DNA from: CAIQPV01 sp963719855
GTDB lineage: Bacteria > Pseudomonadota > Gammaproteobacteria > Burkholderiales > Gallionellaceae
Assembly: GCA_963719855.1 (NCBI GenBank)
Contig: CAVRDK010000004.1
Span: 682,001 to 746,000 of the forward strand
DNA: 64,000 bases
Direction of reading: 5' to 3'
Part shown: positions 17,728 through 25,097 of the stretch, piece by piece
Position numbering within the stretch: position 1 is the first letter of the stretch
Layout of the letters: each line of letters opens with the position of its first letter
Notes under the pieces: model-generated
Told to the model about the DNA's origin: nothing
Database searches by the model: none
Seen by the model: only the letters and a program-made list of their open reading frames with translations
Program-made: the position numbers and the translations under genes

Positions 17728-17862
17728 ACGGTTCAGAGATAAACTAGGAGTGGGTTCAAATTAAATGCAACTGCCGGGTCAGCATTACACGCAATTCAAC
17801 ACAATACTGTTACGTTACGCGAGTGAGTTGCTTTCTCACCAACATATTAAAGGGGATATATT

Positions 17863-18171
17863 GTGACCTTAGTTGCCAGCAATCAAACTAATCTACCGAG
17901 CCTTATAGTGCGGCTTGCAATTAAGAAAATCCAATCCGGTTTTTATGAATACCAAGTTTCGGCCTCTGGTGTGCTGCTATACGAAGATTCTGGTTACACG
18001 TCTATCTCCGACGCTCTTATGGCCGCTTCAGGTAGTGATGGTGATTTCCTCGGCTACGAGGTGGCTTATAGCGGTATCACTATCGGTACTTATCGTTCAG
18101 TTGCACCGATTGCAAATGCACAATTCATAGCGCAGGCAGCAGTCGACACAATTGCAAATTTGCAATTTTGA
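17863..18171 (+). CDS. hypothetical protein (102 aa)
   Basis: A GTG-start gene with AAGGGGATA upstream, just right of the IS21 end. The protein is soluble, with alternating residues that suggest beta strands (SGFYEYQVSASGVLLYEDSGYTS) and a helical part (SDALMAASGSDG). No family was recognised. It is an island gene of unknown role, and its promoter region may have been altered by the IS insertion 60 bases upstream. Confidence 0.5.
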   Translation: MTLVASNQTNLPSLIVRLAIKKIQSGFYEYQVSASGVLLYEDSGYTSISDALMAASGSDGDFLGYEVAYSGITIGTYRSVAPIANAQFIAQAAVDTIANLQF

Positions 18172-18203
18172 TGTATCTACCAAAATCACAAGTGCGGCCT
18201 AAC

Positions 18204-19088
18204 TCAATCTTTTTTGCACTTGCCTTCGGCAACGCAAGCGTCCCAAATTGCCTGCCGATTAGTCAGGTCTTCTGCGCGCGCTTGCTTGATGGCTTCGATG
18301 GTTGTATCTGCGCCAGTTAAGGTGACGATGGCCTTAATCAAGGCTGTGTTTTCGGCGTCATCCGTCTTGTCGTTTTTGTAGGCGATGATGACTTGTCCAA
18401 GTCGGTCATTGTTGCCTTGGATCACACGGCGCACGTCGATGGATTTGTAGCTAGATGCATCGAATGATGGCAGGTTAATCGGACTGAGTGCTGCGCGACT
18501 CGATGTGCTGAACTGGTAAATATCACCGGCAGTTCCTGAACCGAGCACTGCTTCACTACCCACCGCGCCATACGTTGCGCCACCCGCAACGACCGCTCCC
18601 AGCGAAAAAATTGTACCCCAAAACTTTTTCGATTTTACCCGGCTGGGAAGCGTGACTGGGTTGCCTTGCGAGATAACTAAATACTTAAATAGCTCACGTT
18701 GTCTTTGAACCAAGATGCCGTATTCTTTAGGGTCAAGGGCAACTGGCTTGTCAACTTTGAACGTAAAGTCTCCGGTCTGTGCCAAATTAAAATTCAAAGG
18801 CTTTAATGCTGAATTAACACCTTGAACAACTATATCGTCGCTGAGTCTCTGAAAGAGCATTGGGAATCCCAAAACAACCCCTTTCGTCCGCTCCAATTGA
18901 AAGCCCGACGCATGCTTTGCGACGGAGGCTAAAGAATCCTCGGATGCGCTGTTGTCTCCAGACCATGAATCAATTGAGCGCATGACAACGATATGGGCAT
19001 CAAGAGTATCGAATTCAACTGGAGCAGCAAATATGGGTAATGAGAGCAGTGATGCACCAATCAAAAAAATGGTTATTTTAATGTTCAT
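18204..19088 (-). CDS. hypothetical secreted or periplasmic protein (294 aa)
   Basis: I chose the ATG of MNIKITIFLIGASLLSLPIFA, a clear signal peptide ending AAP, with GGGAAAAG upstream. The 35-residue extension in the longer frame lacks support. The mature part begins VEFDTLDAHIVVMRSIDSW. A glycine-rich hydrophobic stretch follows (FSLGAVVAGGATYGAVGSEAVLGSG, about 180) that could be a membrane or oligomerisation segment. The end is CVAEGKCKKD, with two cysteines. It is not a family I recognise. It is co-oriented with the Sel1 gene and may be its partner. Confidence 0.6.
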   Translation of the reverse strand: MNIKITIFLIGASLLSLPIFAAPVEFDTLDAHIVVMRSIDSWSGDNSASEDSLASVAKHASGFQLERTKGVVLGFPMLFQRLSDDIVVQGVNSALKPLNFNLAQTGDFTFKVDKPVALDPKEYGILVQRQRELFKYLVISQGNPVTLPSRVKSKKFWGTIFSLGAVVAGGATYGAVGSEAVLGSGTAGDIYQFSTSSRAALSPINLPSFDASSYKSIDVRRVIQGNNDRLGQVIIAYKNDKTDDAENTALIKAIVTLTGADTTIEAIKQARAEDLTNRQAIWDACVAEGKCKKD

Positions 19089-19167
19089 GACTTTACTTTT
19101 CCCATTATTGAATGGTGTAGTTTTTTCTTGATTTGATCGCGTCGTGTGAATAAATTCTTGCGCGCAA

Positions 19168-20134
19168 TTACAATTGTCTCTTATCGTACTCATTGAGAAC
19201 TTTGAGAAAATTGTGTGGTTTAGCTATCTCGCTAGCGAGGGCTTTCGCTTTCACAGCTTCCCGTTTAGTCATGCTTCCGAGTAATCTCTCACAATCTTTT
19301 TTTGTTCCGTCTGCAAGTGCTAAATACTTTGACGGAGTCCTAATTACAGAAAGGTTTTTTAGCGCATAGGCCATAACTCGGCTTACTGACACGCCAGTGC
19401 CATTTTCGTACATTCTGCCCAGGATATTTAACACCATAAAATCGTCCTTCTCGGCGGCGAGGCGGTACCACTTGACGGCTTCCTTGTAGTCCTGTGGTAC
19501 GCCGAATCCGTATTCGTATATTCCGCCTATCTCGCTAAAGGCGCTTGGCACTTCCCTGATCGGCGGCCTTGTGAAACCACTTCAATGCCTCGCTGTCGTT
19601 CTTCGGCAAAACCATGCCCTGTGAGTAAAATTCCCCCATAGATATCTGTGCCTCGGCAAGCCCTTGGTCAGCGGCCTTGCGAGTCCATTTCACCGCTTCG
19701 TCGTAGTTTAGGTAGTCCAGCGACATGTACATACCTGCCAAGACGTATTGCGCCTTGACATGCCTTTGATCGGCGGCGAGGTGGTACCACTTGAAGGCTT
19801 CCTTGGAATCCTGCGATACGCCCTGACCGTTTTCGTACATTATTCCCAAGTTATACTGTGCCTCTGCATCCCCTTGGTCAGCGACGAGGCGGTACCACTT
19901 TAAAGCTTCCTTGTAGTCCTGCGGCACGCCCTTGCCGTTGTAGTACATCCATCCGAGGCCGAGCTGCGCATTGGGTTCGCCTTGGGCGGCCAACAGCCTC
20001 CATTCTTTGAGTGTTGTCGCGTAATCCTTTTTTTTATACGCAGCAACCCCGGCGTTATAGTCGGCATATGTGCTTGAAGTAACGATGGCGAGTGGTATGA
20101 GAAGGCAAACGGCGATTTTGCGCATGGTATCCAT
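19168..20134 (-). pseudogene. Sel1-repeat secreted protein, frameshifted
   Basis: The gene starts at MDTMRKIAVCLLIPLAIVTS, a signal peptide, with AAGGGG upstream. It encodes five or more Sel1-like repeats of about 36 residues, such as AQLGLGWMYYNGKGVPQDYK and AQYNLGIMYENGQGVSQDSK. The first frame ends after HKAADQGSAKRL at 19535. The repeat pattern resumes at once in another frame (EIGGIYEYGFGVPQDYKEAV) and runs to 19168. The total length is 3n+1, as expected of one single-base shift. Sel1 proteins are usually scaffolds for protein interactions. It is either a genuine pseudogene or a sequencing error. Confidence 0.78.
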
Positions 20135-20175
20135 TAACACCCCTTTGGGGCGGTTTACCCTTTCTTCGTTGATTA

Positions 20176-20223
20176 CTATGAGTGACAACGATAACATAGC
20201 GCATCAACGATTGTCACTCATAG
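20176..20223. promoter_or_regulatory. 13-bp inverted repeat between Sel1 gene and XRE gene
   Basis: CTATGAGTGACAA (20176-20188) and TTGTCACTCATAG (20211-20223) form a perfect inverted repeat in a divergent promoter region. I infer an operator for the adjacent XRE regulator. It could instead be a transcript hairpin. Confidence 0.5.
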
Positions 20224-20280
20224 AGCGTCGCCTTATAGTGGTTCAATCCCTAGCATCTTTTCCTTTTGGAAAGAGAAAAG

Positions 20281-20505
20281 ATGTCGGACGACCCGAGGGG
20301 ACTATTTGGGCGTCGCCTAGCCGAACTTAGGCGCGCCAAGGGCTGGTCGCAAGAAAAGCTGGCCTTAGAGAGCGGGCTGGCTCGGAGCTATTTGGGCGGG
20401 GTGGAGCGTGGGCAGCGAAATATTGCCCTAGTGAACATCTGCAAACTGGCGGAGACTCTGGAGGTATCTCCACCAGAGTTGATGGAGTTTTCCGGTATTG
20501 TGTAA
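20281..20505 (+). CDS. XRE/HTH_3 transcriptional regulator (C-protein-like)
   Basis: A 74-aa Cro/C1-type repressor. I chose the ATG of MSDDPRG, with AGAGAAAAG upstream; a TTG 15 bases earlier is also possible. A single helix-turn-helix domain (LRRAKGWSQEKLALESGLARSYLGGVERGQRN) fills the protein. The motif style resembles controller proteins of restriction-modification systems and defence loci, but no such enzyme gene is adjacent. It is followed 36 bases later by the small P-loop gene. The perfect inverted repeat upstream is a plausible autoregulatory site. Confidence 0.85.
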   Translation: MSDDPRGLFGRRLAELRRAKGWSQEKLALESGLARSYLGGVERGQRNIALVNICKLAETLEVSPPELMEFSGIV

Positions 20506-20541
20506 GCAACAGCCAACCTACTTACCTAGAAAGGGGATCAA

Positions 20542-20961
20542 ATGAAAAAGATATTTGCTGTGCGAGGTGTTGCCAATCAAGGTAAGAGCACCACCATCAA
20601 AAAGACATACCAGCTACTAAAGAAGGCTTATCCGAACGCAGTTATAGAAGAGATTATTATTGCTGTCGATATTACGGTAGTTATCACAATCAATGGCGTA
20701 AAAATTGGAATTGAAAGCCAAGGCGATCCCGGTAGCAGGATATTTGATAGCCTTAAAGTTTTTATTAAAGCGGGCTGCAATGTAATCCTCTGCGCTACCA
20801 GAAGTCGCGGCAAAACTGTTGAAGCAGTAAATAGCCTTGCTAACAAATATCAGATTACATGGTTCGACAAACAGAATGAACCCGACCCACAAGCGCAAGA
20901 TGCGGCCAATAATGCAATGGCGAGAAAAATCTTTAAGGATATTCAATCGCTCATTGTCTAA
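20542..20961 (+). CDS. small P-loop NTPase-like protein (139 aa)
   Basis: This small protein begins MKKIFAVRGVANQGKSTTIK, a Walker A motif (GVANQGKST) at residues 9-17. An acidic GIESQGDPGSR near residue 58 recalls the switch region of ParA/MinD-like ATPases. CNVILCATRSRGKTVEAV and ITWFDKQNEPDPQAQDAANN follow. AAAGGGGATC precedes the ATG. It is too short for a complete ParA. I recognise the general fold but not a function. Pairing with the XRE gene suggests a two-gene accessory unit. Confidence 0.68.
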   Translation: MKKIFAVRGVANQGKSTTIKKTYQLLKKAYPNAVIEEIIIAVDITVVITINGVKIGIESQGDPGSRIFDSLKVFIKAGCNVILCATRSRGKTVEAVNSLANKYQITWFDKQNEPDPQAQDAANNAMARKIFKDIQSLIV

Positions 20962-20986
20962 GTTTTGAGCTACATCTTGGCTACGT

Positions 20987-21078
20987 TTTCGAGTCCCCAG
21001 CGAAGACTCGAAACACGCCTCGAACACCCCGCGCAGTGCGCGTGCTGCGTCCCATGTCGGCATTCTGGAATGCCGACA
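20987..21078. repeat. two perfect hairpins downstream of the P-loop gene
   Basis: The first is TTTCGAGTC / GACTCGAAA (20987-21013). The second is TGTCGGCATT / AATGCCGACA with a 4-base loop (21055-21078). Neither has a long T-run on the plus strand, though CTTTTTGG lies beyond the second on the minus strand. They separate the converging P-loop and ribbon-helix-helix genes and probably act in termination. The 20962-21176 gap has no gene. Confidence 0.5.
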
Positions 21079-21176
21079 TACCCCCAAAAAGATTTAGCGA
21101 CCTTTTTGAAAACCGCATTCATGGTGATTCCTCCGCGATATGTGGAAATGTGAAATTTGCAAAACCGTAGCGCCTC

Positions 21177-21554
21177 CTAGAGTTTTCCTTTTTTGATCAT
21201 ATTGACAAGACTCTTGCCAAGATCGCTTGAGTGTTGGAAGTGGATTTTTAGCTTTTCTCGAAGCGCAGGTACATCCTGTTGTTCGGCATCTAATGGCAAA
21301 GCGCCCGCTGCCGCCCCTAGAGAAGAAATGTCGAGCAACAACTGAAATGACTCCTTAAACTTGTCGTCAATGTAGTCCAGCCTTCGCATGATTGTTTCCT
21401 GCTTTTGGTCAAAACCAGATACTGCATAAAGCACCATCATTCGTGCAGTCTGGCCATTTGAAAGTTTTCGTTTTTCTGCTTCACTACTTAGCAAGTCGTA
21501 CTCCTCCTCACTAACTCTAAACGAAACAAAGCGCTCTTTTAAGTGTGTGGCCAT
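21177..21554 (-). CDS. ribbon-helix-helix type DNA-binding protein (125 aa)
   Basis: The N-terminus (ERFVSFRVSEEEYDLLSSEAEKRKLSNGQTARMMVL, residues 7-42) fits a ribbon-helix-helix fold. It resembles plasmid mobilisation accessory proteins and antitoxin-type repressors. The rest is helical with a lysine-rich end. AGGAG lies upstream of the ATG. A perfect palindrome stands 20 bases upstream of the start and may be its own operator. No relaxase or toxin gene is adjacent. Function is uncertain. Confidence 0.6.
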   Translation of the reverse strand: MATHLKERFVSFRVSEEEYDLLSSEAEKRKLSNGQTARMMVLYAVSGFDQKQETIMRRLDYIDDKFKESFQLLLDISSLGAAAGALPLDAEQQDVPALREKLKIHFQHSSDLGKSLVNMIKKGKL

Positions 21555-21574
21555 TTGTTAGTATTCTCCTATAA

Positions 21575-21592
21575 CGTACACAATCGTGTACG
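21575..21592. promoter_or_regulatory. palindromic operator candidate upstream of the RHH gene
   Basis: CGTACAC-AATC-GTGTACG is a perfect 7-bp inverted repeat directly upstream of the ribbon-helix-helix gene. The position suits autorepression. The rest of the 21555-21775 stretch is AT-rich with no gene. Confidence 0.5.
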
Positions 21593-21775
21593 ATGCATCT
21601 ATATGATTATAAGTACAATTACGATTTATTAGCATTTTATGCTACGCTTTTAAAATATTTTGTATACACTGTTTAATTATTTATATTCATACAATTAGCA
21701 TCAGTTTGTGGGACTGCACGTGGCGTGCGTAATGTGTGTCTTATTTATCAGGGGAGAATTTTGCCGTTGAGATGC

Positions 21776-21994
21776 CTAGATCACGGTATATTCAGCGATG
21801 CATTGAGCAATAGCTTGCTCCGCTGTGATCCTTCCATGAATGATTTTTTCCTGCCGTGCTAACTGCTTGCTGTCGGTCTCAAATCCCTCTAAAGCAAGCG
21901 AAGCGTTGGCATACAGAAAAGCAGCGCGTTTGAGTTCCTGAGAATTTTTGGCTTGTGGGTACTGAATGGTCAAATTGTCTGTAAAGCTCATCAT
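21776..21994 (-). CDS. VbhA-type antitoxin without adjacent Fic toxin
   Basis: A 72-aa protein matching the VbhA antitoxin domain. It shows the Fic-inhibitory motif (S/T)xxxE(G/N) as SLALEG at residues 32-37, followed by the family helix EKIIHGRITAEQAIAQCIAEY. In characterised pairs this helix blocks ATP binding in the Fic AMP-transferase. Its ATGA start overlaps the stop of the HTH gene upstream, so translation is coupled. No gene with a Fic motif (HPFxxGNG) occurs in the window. I infer either an orphan antitoxin or a regulator of a Fic protein encoded elsewhere. Confidence 0.7.
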   Translation of the reverse strand: MMSFTDNLTIQYPQAKNSQELKRAAFLYANASLALEGFETDSKQLARQEKIIHGRITAEQAIAQCIAEYTVI

Positions 21995-22386
21995 GTTAAT
22001 TTTCCTTTTTTCGCTTTGGGCATTAAATCCTTAACATCTGATTGGAACAGGTGATCTAGCTTTGCATCAATTTCGTTTAGATCGGTTTGCAGAAAGTTAT
22101 CTACTTGTTTATCTAATTTCTTGGCTCGCTTCAGGACTTCGTTCCAGAATGCCTTTCTTTGAATATTTTTCTCAGTATCGGCTTGGACGATTGCAATTAT
22201 TTCAATTGGATTGCGCTCTAACAACATCGCAATTCGCAAGCAGGAATTTTCGTCTGGTATGCGCTTTCCATTTATGTAATCGGCAATTCTTCCCGAGTGG
22301 ATTTTCAGCGCTTTCGCTAGCTTGTAATCCGTATCTACGCCTATTTTTTTCTTGCATGCAATCAATAATTCTTTAGTTTTACTCAT
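21991..22386 (-). CDS. HTH regulator coupled to the VbhA-type antitoxin
   Basis: A 131-aa protein with an N-terminal helix-turn-helix (DTDYKLAKALKIHSGRIADYINGKRIPDENSCLRIAMLL, about 17-55) like phage Cro-type or DUF3693 regulators. A helical, charged C-terminal half follows (LKRAKKLDKQVDNFLQTDLNEIDAKLDHLF), possibly for dimerisation. AGGAAAG precedes the ATG. Its end overlaps the antitoxin start by ATGA. Three matching palindromes lie just upstream between it and alpA. I infer that it represses both divergent transcripts. Confidence 0.75.
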   Translation of the reverse strand: MSKTKELLIACKKKIGVDTDYKLAKALKIHSGRIADYINGKRIPDENSCLRIAMLLERNPIEIIAIVQADTEKNIQRKAFWNEVLKRAKKLDKQVDNFLQTDLNEIDAKLDHLFQSDVKDLMPKAKKGKLT

Positions 22387-22436
22387 TATCTTTCCTATTC
22401 AGAGCGTCGTTTTTGTATTACCTCATTTCTTCATTG

Positions 22437-22505
22437 TAACTCCATAATGGAGCTTGACGGAAGCTCCATTATGGAGTTATTGTGCGAAAACTCCAATATG
22501 GAGTT
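22437..22505. promoter_or_regulatory. three CTCCAtwATGGAG operators in a divergent promoter
   Basis: CTCCATAATGGAG (22440-22452), CTCCATTATGGAG (22464-22476) and CTCCAATATGGAG (22491-22503) are each palindromic and spaced 24 and 27 bases centre to centre. The first two also form a perfect 19-bp inverted repeat. They lie between the HTH-antitoxin operon and alpA, as expected for cooperative repressor binding. Confidence 0.75.
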
Positions 22506-22601
22506 ATATTGGGATTGTATGAATAATCAATATTTGATTTTCTGGGAAACAGTTGACCCAGTAGAAATATTCTCTAACTATCAAAGAAGGGATGCGTAAC
22601 G

Positions 22602-22835
22602 ATGCGATCCAATTTACTAGAAGACGCATCCGCGCGCGTTCAGCAACACCAAGCAGTTGATTACCTCATACCGCGCAAGACCGTGGAAAAATTGTCCGGC
22701 CTGAGCAGGGCGACAATCTACCGCTTAATAAAATCAGGAAAATTTCCTCGCCCCGTATCAATCGGTACGGGGTCGGTACGTTGGCGTCAGTCGGACGTGA
22801 TTGCTTGGCAACGGTCACTTACCGCTACGGCGTAA
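22602..22835 (+). CDS. AlpA-family excisionase/regulator
   Basis: A 77-aa MerR-like winged helix protein of the AlpA family, with VEKLSGLSRATIYRLIKSGKFPRPVSIGTGSVRWRQSDVIAWQ covering residues 28-70. In P4-like elements AlpA activates the integrase gene or assists excision. Here it lies near the island end opposite the integrase, a common layout. AGAAGGG lies 11 bases upstream of the ATG. Expression is probably controlled by the three upstream palindromes. Confidence 0.9.
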   Translation: MRSNLLEDASARVQQHQAVDYLIPRKTVEKLSGLSRATIYRLIKSGKFPRPVSIGTGSVRWRQSDVIAWQRSLTATA

Positions 22836-22958
22836 GGGACGCACATGGATACTACGCAAAGATAAACCGCACCTGACAGGGGATGCATGAACTTGTTATA
22901 ATGCCGTGCCAACAATAAAGAATTATTTAGAATATAGCAGGGGTAAGCAAAAAAATTC

Positions 22959-22979
22959 GTTGGTATATTTGTTGGTATA
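22959..22979. promoter_or_regulatory. paired GTTGGTATA sites at the right end of the island
   Basis: Two direct GTTGGTATA copies (22959-22967, 22971-22979) are spaced 12 bases apart and resemble the GTTGGTAAA sites before the integrase. I infer integrase arm sites marking the right end. The 22836-23082 gap also holds a TATAAT-like hexamer at about 22896, a hairpin (about 23014-23048, GCTGTG/CACAGC) and no gene. Confidence 0.5.
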
Positions 22980-23082
22980 AAACAAATGTACTTTTTAGAA
23001 ACATAGTATTTATGAGGGCTGTGCGTCACTCTTCGACTGACACAGCTGCCAGGATTCGAACTCAAATTAAGCTCAGGTTGCC

Positions 23083-23412
23083 TTATAAATCTACAGGCAA
23101 ATAGAAAAAAACAAATCGTCCGTCCTCGATGTCCACCATCAGCGTGGCACCGTGGTAAAGGCCATAGTCCACGTAACCAGGCACTGCACTCGCCGCATGG
23201 CATTCGCTGGAATGCTGCGGCGACTCGAAATTCCGGTCACGATCATACCAAGACAACAGCATATTCTCGCCTATGCGGCGAGCGGCCTCGGCATTGGCCT
23301 GTCTCATCGCCTCAAGGTAATCTTGGCAGGGCGGTTGGGGGCTGAGTTTTACCACCGTCACTGCAGATAAATCTGGGTTTGTGCGTATGGAGCAACTCGG
23401 GTTTTCAGTCAT
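23083..23412 (-). CDS. conserved hypothetical protein (109 aa)
   Basis: A small soluble protein. Central residues NMLLSWYDRDRNFESPQHSSEC and the C-terminal VPGYVDYGLYHGATLMVDIEDGRFVFFYL look like conserved blocks. The pattern reminds me of small DUF proteins related to archaeal AF2331, but I am not certain. It lies just outside the right end of the island with its neighbour in the same direction. No catalytic residues can be named. Confidence 0.6.
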   Translation of the reverse strand: MTENPSCSIRTNPDLSAVTVVKLSPQPPCQDYLEAMRQANAEAARRIGENMLLSWYDRDRNFESPQHSSECHAASAVPGYVDYGLYHGATLMVDIEDGRFVFFYLPVDL

Positions 23413-23452
23413 GGTGTGCAGGAAAATAAGAGACGATCAATGATAACTCCCT

Positions 23453-23755
23453 TTATGCTTGATCCCAGGGTTCATAGTGATGAAGCCAGCATGCCACAAT
23501 AAACTTCTCGGCCCCGCGCGTAATCACAGCTTGGTTCCATTCCTCGCCAAAATATGCTTTTAGTGATGCTTCGTTCTCCCAATGGGAGATCATTGCATAC
23601 TCGTCGGGAGTCCATTTCGTTGGTTTGTGAATTGAGGCAGAAATGAAGCCAGCGGCTTCGCGAATTCTGAGAAGGGCAACTGAAGAAAACAAGTCTTCAA
23701 ACTCTTGCCGGAAAGCGCTATCTATTCGTACTCGAAATATCCTTGTAATGCTCAT
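23453..23755 (-). CDS. antibiotic biosynthesis monooxygenase (ABM) domain protein
   Basis: A 100-aa protein with the ferredoxin-like ABM fold: FRVRIDSAFRQEFEDLF, GFISASIHKPTKWTPDEYAMISHWENEASLKAYFGEEWNQ, then VACWLHHYEPW. Such proteins act as small monooxygenases or stress-related dimers, and the substrate cannot be predicted. No partner gene is adjacent, although it is co-oriented with the hypothetical gene 40 bases downstream. Confidence 0.8.
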   Translation of the reverse strand: MSITRIFRVRIDSAFRQEFEDLFSSVALLRIREAAGFISASIHKPTKWTPDEYAMISHWENEASLKAYFGEEWNQAVITRGAEKFIVACWLHHYEPWDQA

Positions 23756-23869
23756 TGCCCTAAAACCCTAATATTAACGCAGCGAAGAGTAATTCGCTGG
23801 TAACCAGATATAGCTGCCGGCTTTTGCGGCAGTGAATAGGGGCATGGCAAAGGCACCGGACAAACCAAT

Positions 23870-24822
23870 TCAAGCGACATGTCTAAATTTCTCGATCACA
23901 AAGGGAGTTCCGGAGCGGCTACCTTGGCGGGTGTCCCGTTGCCGCAGTTCGATTTCGATGCCGTTCAGCACGTTCCATTTTTCCGCACACCAGGCGGGCG
24001 CCAGCAGAACATCCCTCGATGCTGTCGCCGTTACCCGGTGATAGATGATGTTTTCCGGCGTGCGCTCGATCAGATTGGCTGCGATGCTGATGTATTCCTC
24101 GCGGGATAGCGGAAGATACTCGCCTTGCCGCCATTGATGAGCCAGCAGCGTGTGTTTCACAATGTGCAAGGGATGAAGTTTGCGCCCTCCACACCGATTT
24201 CCAGCACACTGTCTAACGAGGTGTGGCAATGCTCCTCGGTTTCACCGGGCAGGCCGACAATCAGGTGGGTGCATACTGGAATGCCGCGCTGCCGCGCTGC
24301 CAACGCGGTCGTCTGATATTCGGCGAAGGTATGGCCGCGGTTGATTCGTTCCAGAGTTTTGTTGAAGGCTGACTGGAGTCCCAATTCCAACCACACTTCC
24401 AGCCCCTGATCGCGAAAATATTCCAGCAAGTCCAGCACCTCGGATGAAACGCAGTCCGGGCGGGTACCCACGGAAATCCCGATCATGTCGGGTTCTTTCA
24501 GAGCTTCGCGATATAACGCTTCCAGTGCATCTAATTTGGCATAGGTGTTGGTGTAGGCCTGAAAATAGGCGATGAATTTACGGGCACGGGTTCGCCGGGA
24601 AATGGCTAGGCGCGCCTTGGATATTTGCGCTGCGAGGTCGAGACGGGCATCAGCATCAGGGCTAAAGGAAATGTTGTTGCAGAAGGAACAACCTCCCCGC
24701 CCTTTGGTGCCGTCCCTGTTGGGGCAAGTAAAACCTGCGTCAAGGGCGATCTTGTGGACACGCTCGCCATGGCGGCGAAGCAGGTCCTGTCCGAATGTGT
24801 TGACTCTTTCCGAAAGTATCAT
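23870..24822 (-). pseudogene. yhcC: YhcC-like radical SAM protein (TIGR01212), frameshifted
   Basis: This is a radical SAM family protein of unknown substrate. The first frame carries RVNTFGQDLLRRHGERVHKIALDAGF, the cluster motif CPNRDGTKGRGGCSFC, and ISVGTRPDC; it ends at 24157 after EGANFIPCTL. The family continuation KLHPLHIVKHTLLAHQWRQGEYLPLS appears at once in another frame and runs to 23870. The total length is 3n+2, as one deleted base near 24188 would give. The restored length of about 317 aa is normal. It is a real recent pseudogene or a sequence error. Confidence 0.85.
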
Positions 24823-24911
24823 CGTTTTTGTGCAGGAGCGGTATTTTGTGCCAACGCGGGCAGTGAGAAGGCTGCAAGCAAGATAGCGCCTGGAAAGATT
24901 CTGGTTTTCAT
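24819..24911 (-). CDS. short secreted peptide overlapping the yhcC start
   Basis: A 30-codon frame encoding MKTRIFPGAILLAAFSLPAL, then AQNTAPAQKR, with a clear signal peptide (cleavage after ALA). It ends by an ATGA overlap with the yhcC start, which suggests coupling. The ribosome site is weak. It may be a truncated leader of a lost secreted protein or a real small peptide. The rest of the gap up to argS holds a TATAAT-like stretch at about 25062 but no other gene. Confidence 0.35.
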   Translation of the reverse strand: MKTRIFPGAILLAAFSLPALAQNTAPAQKR

Positions 24912-25097
24912 GATATCTGCTTTCGTGTCTGTGCGATTGAGTCAGGCAATTGCTTTTGCCGATTTTGATGAGCAGATAGCTTACATCACTTGCGCACAGA
25001 TGTGTTGCATGCTGTTCGTCAATTCGTCATCCCGTCTGTCATTGGGCTGGGCTGCATCCGGTGTTATAATCCGCGCCTCTTTTGTAGGTGTTGTGTA

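Larger units (their letters stand above)
15322..17801 (+). mobile_element. IS21-family insertion sequence
   Basis: The ends are TGTTGAATTGC (15322) and GCAATTCAACA (to 17801), a perfect 11-bp terminal inverted repeat. Inner repeats fit the multiple end-repeats of IS21: TAATG..GACCC at both ends, and AGTTGCATT at 15371 facing AATGCAACT at 17764. The length is 2480 bases, with istA and istB. No target duplication was seen between flanks ATGGA and CAATA. Confidence 0.85.
13701..22985 (+). mobile_element. integrated genomic island at tRNA-Ser
   Basis: The limits are approximate. The left edge is set by the tRNA-Ser 3' end and the integrase. The right edge is set by two GTTGGTATA sites after alpA, which match the GTTGGTAAA sites before the integrase. 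Contents are accessory: integrase, IS21, hypothetical genes, several small DNA-binding proteins, an antitoxin and alpA. Much of 20500-22600 looks AT-richer than the flanks. No replication, capsid or conjugation gene is visible, so the island is satellite-like or decayed. No exact duplicate of the tRNA end was found at the right. Confidence 0.7.

Noticed and set aside
15339..17784. Shorter IS21 boundaries at TGTAGACCC / GGGTCAGCA
   Set aside because: A perfect 11-bp inverted repeat lies further out (TGTTGAATTGC), so these are inner end-repeats.
23041..23065. Possible tRNA 3' end (GATTCGAACTC) as right attachment site
   Set aside because: It is in the opposite orientation to tRNA-Ser and the flanking bases do not match; TTCGAA is itself a palindrome, so the match is weak.
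24990..25097. N-terminal extension of argS
   Set aside because: The extra 36 residues have no family match and the ATG at 25098 gives the normal ArgRS start.
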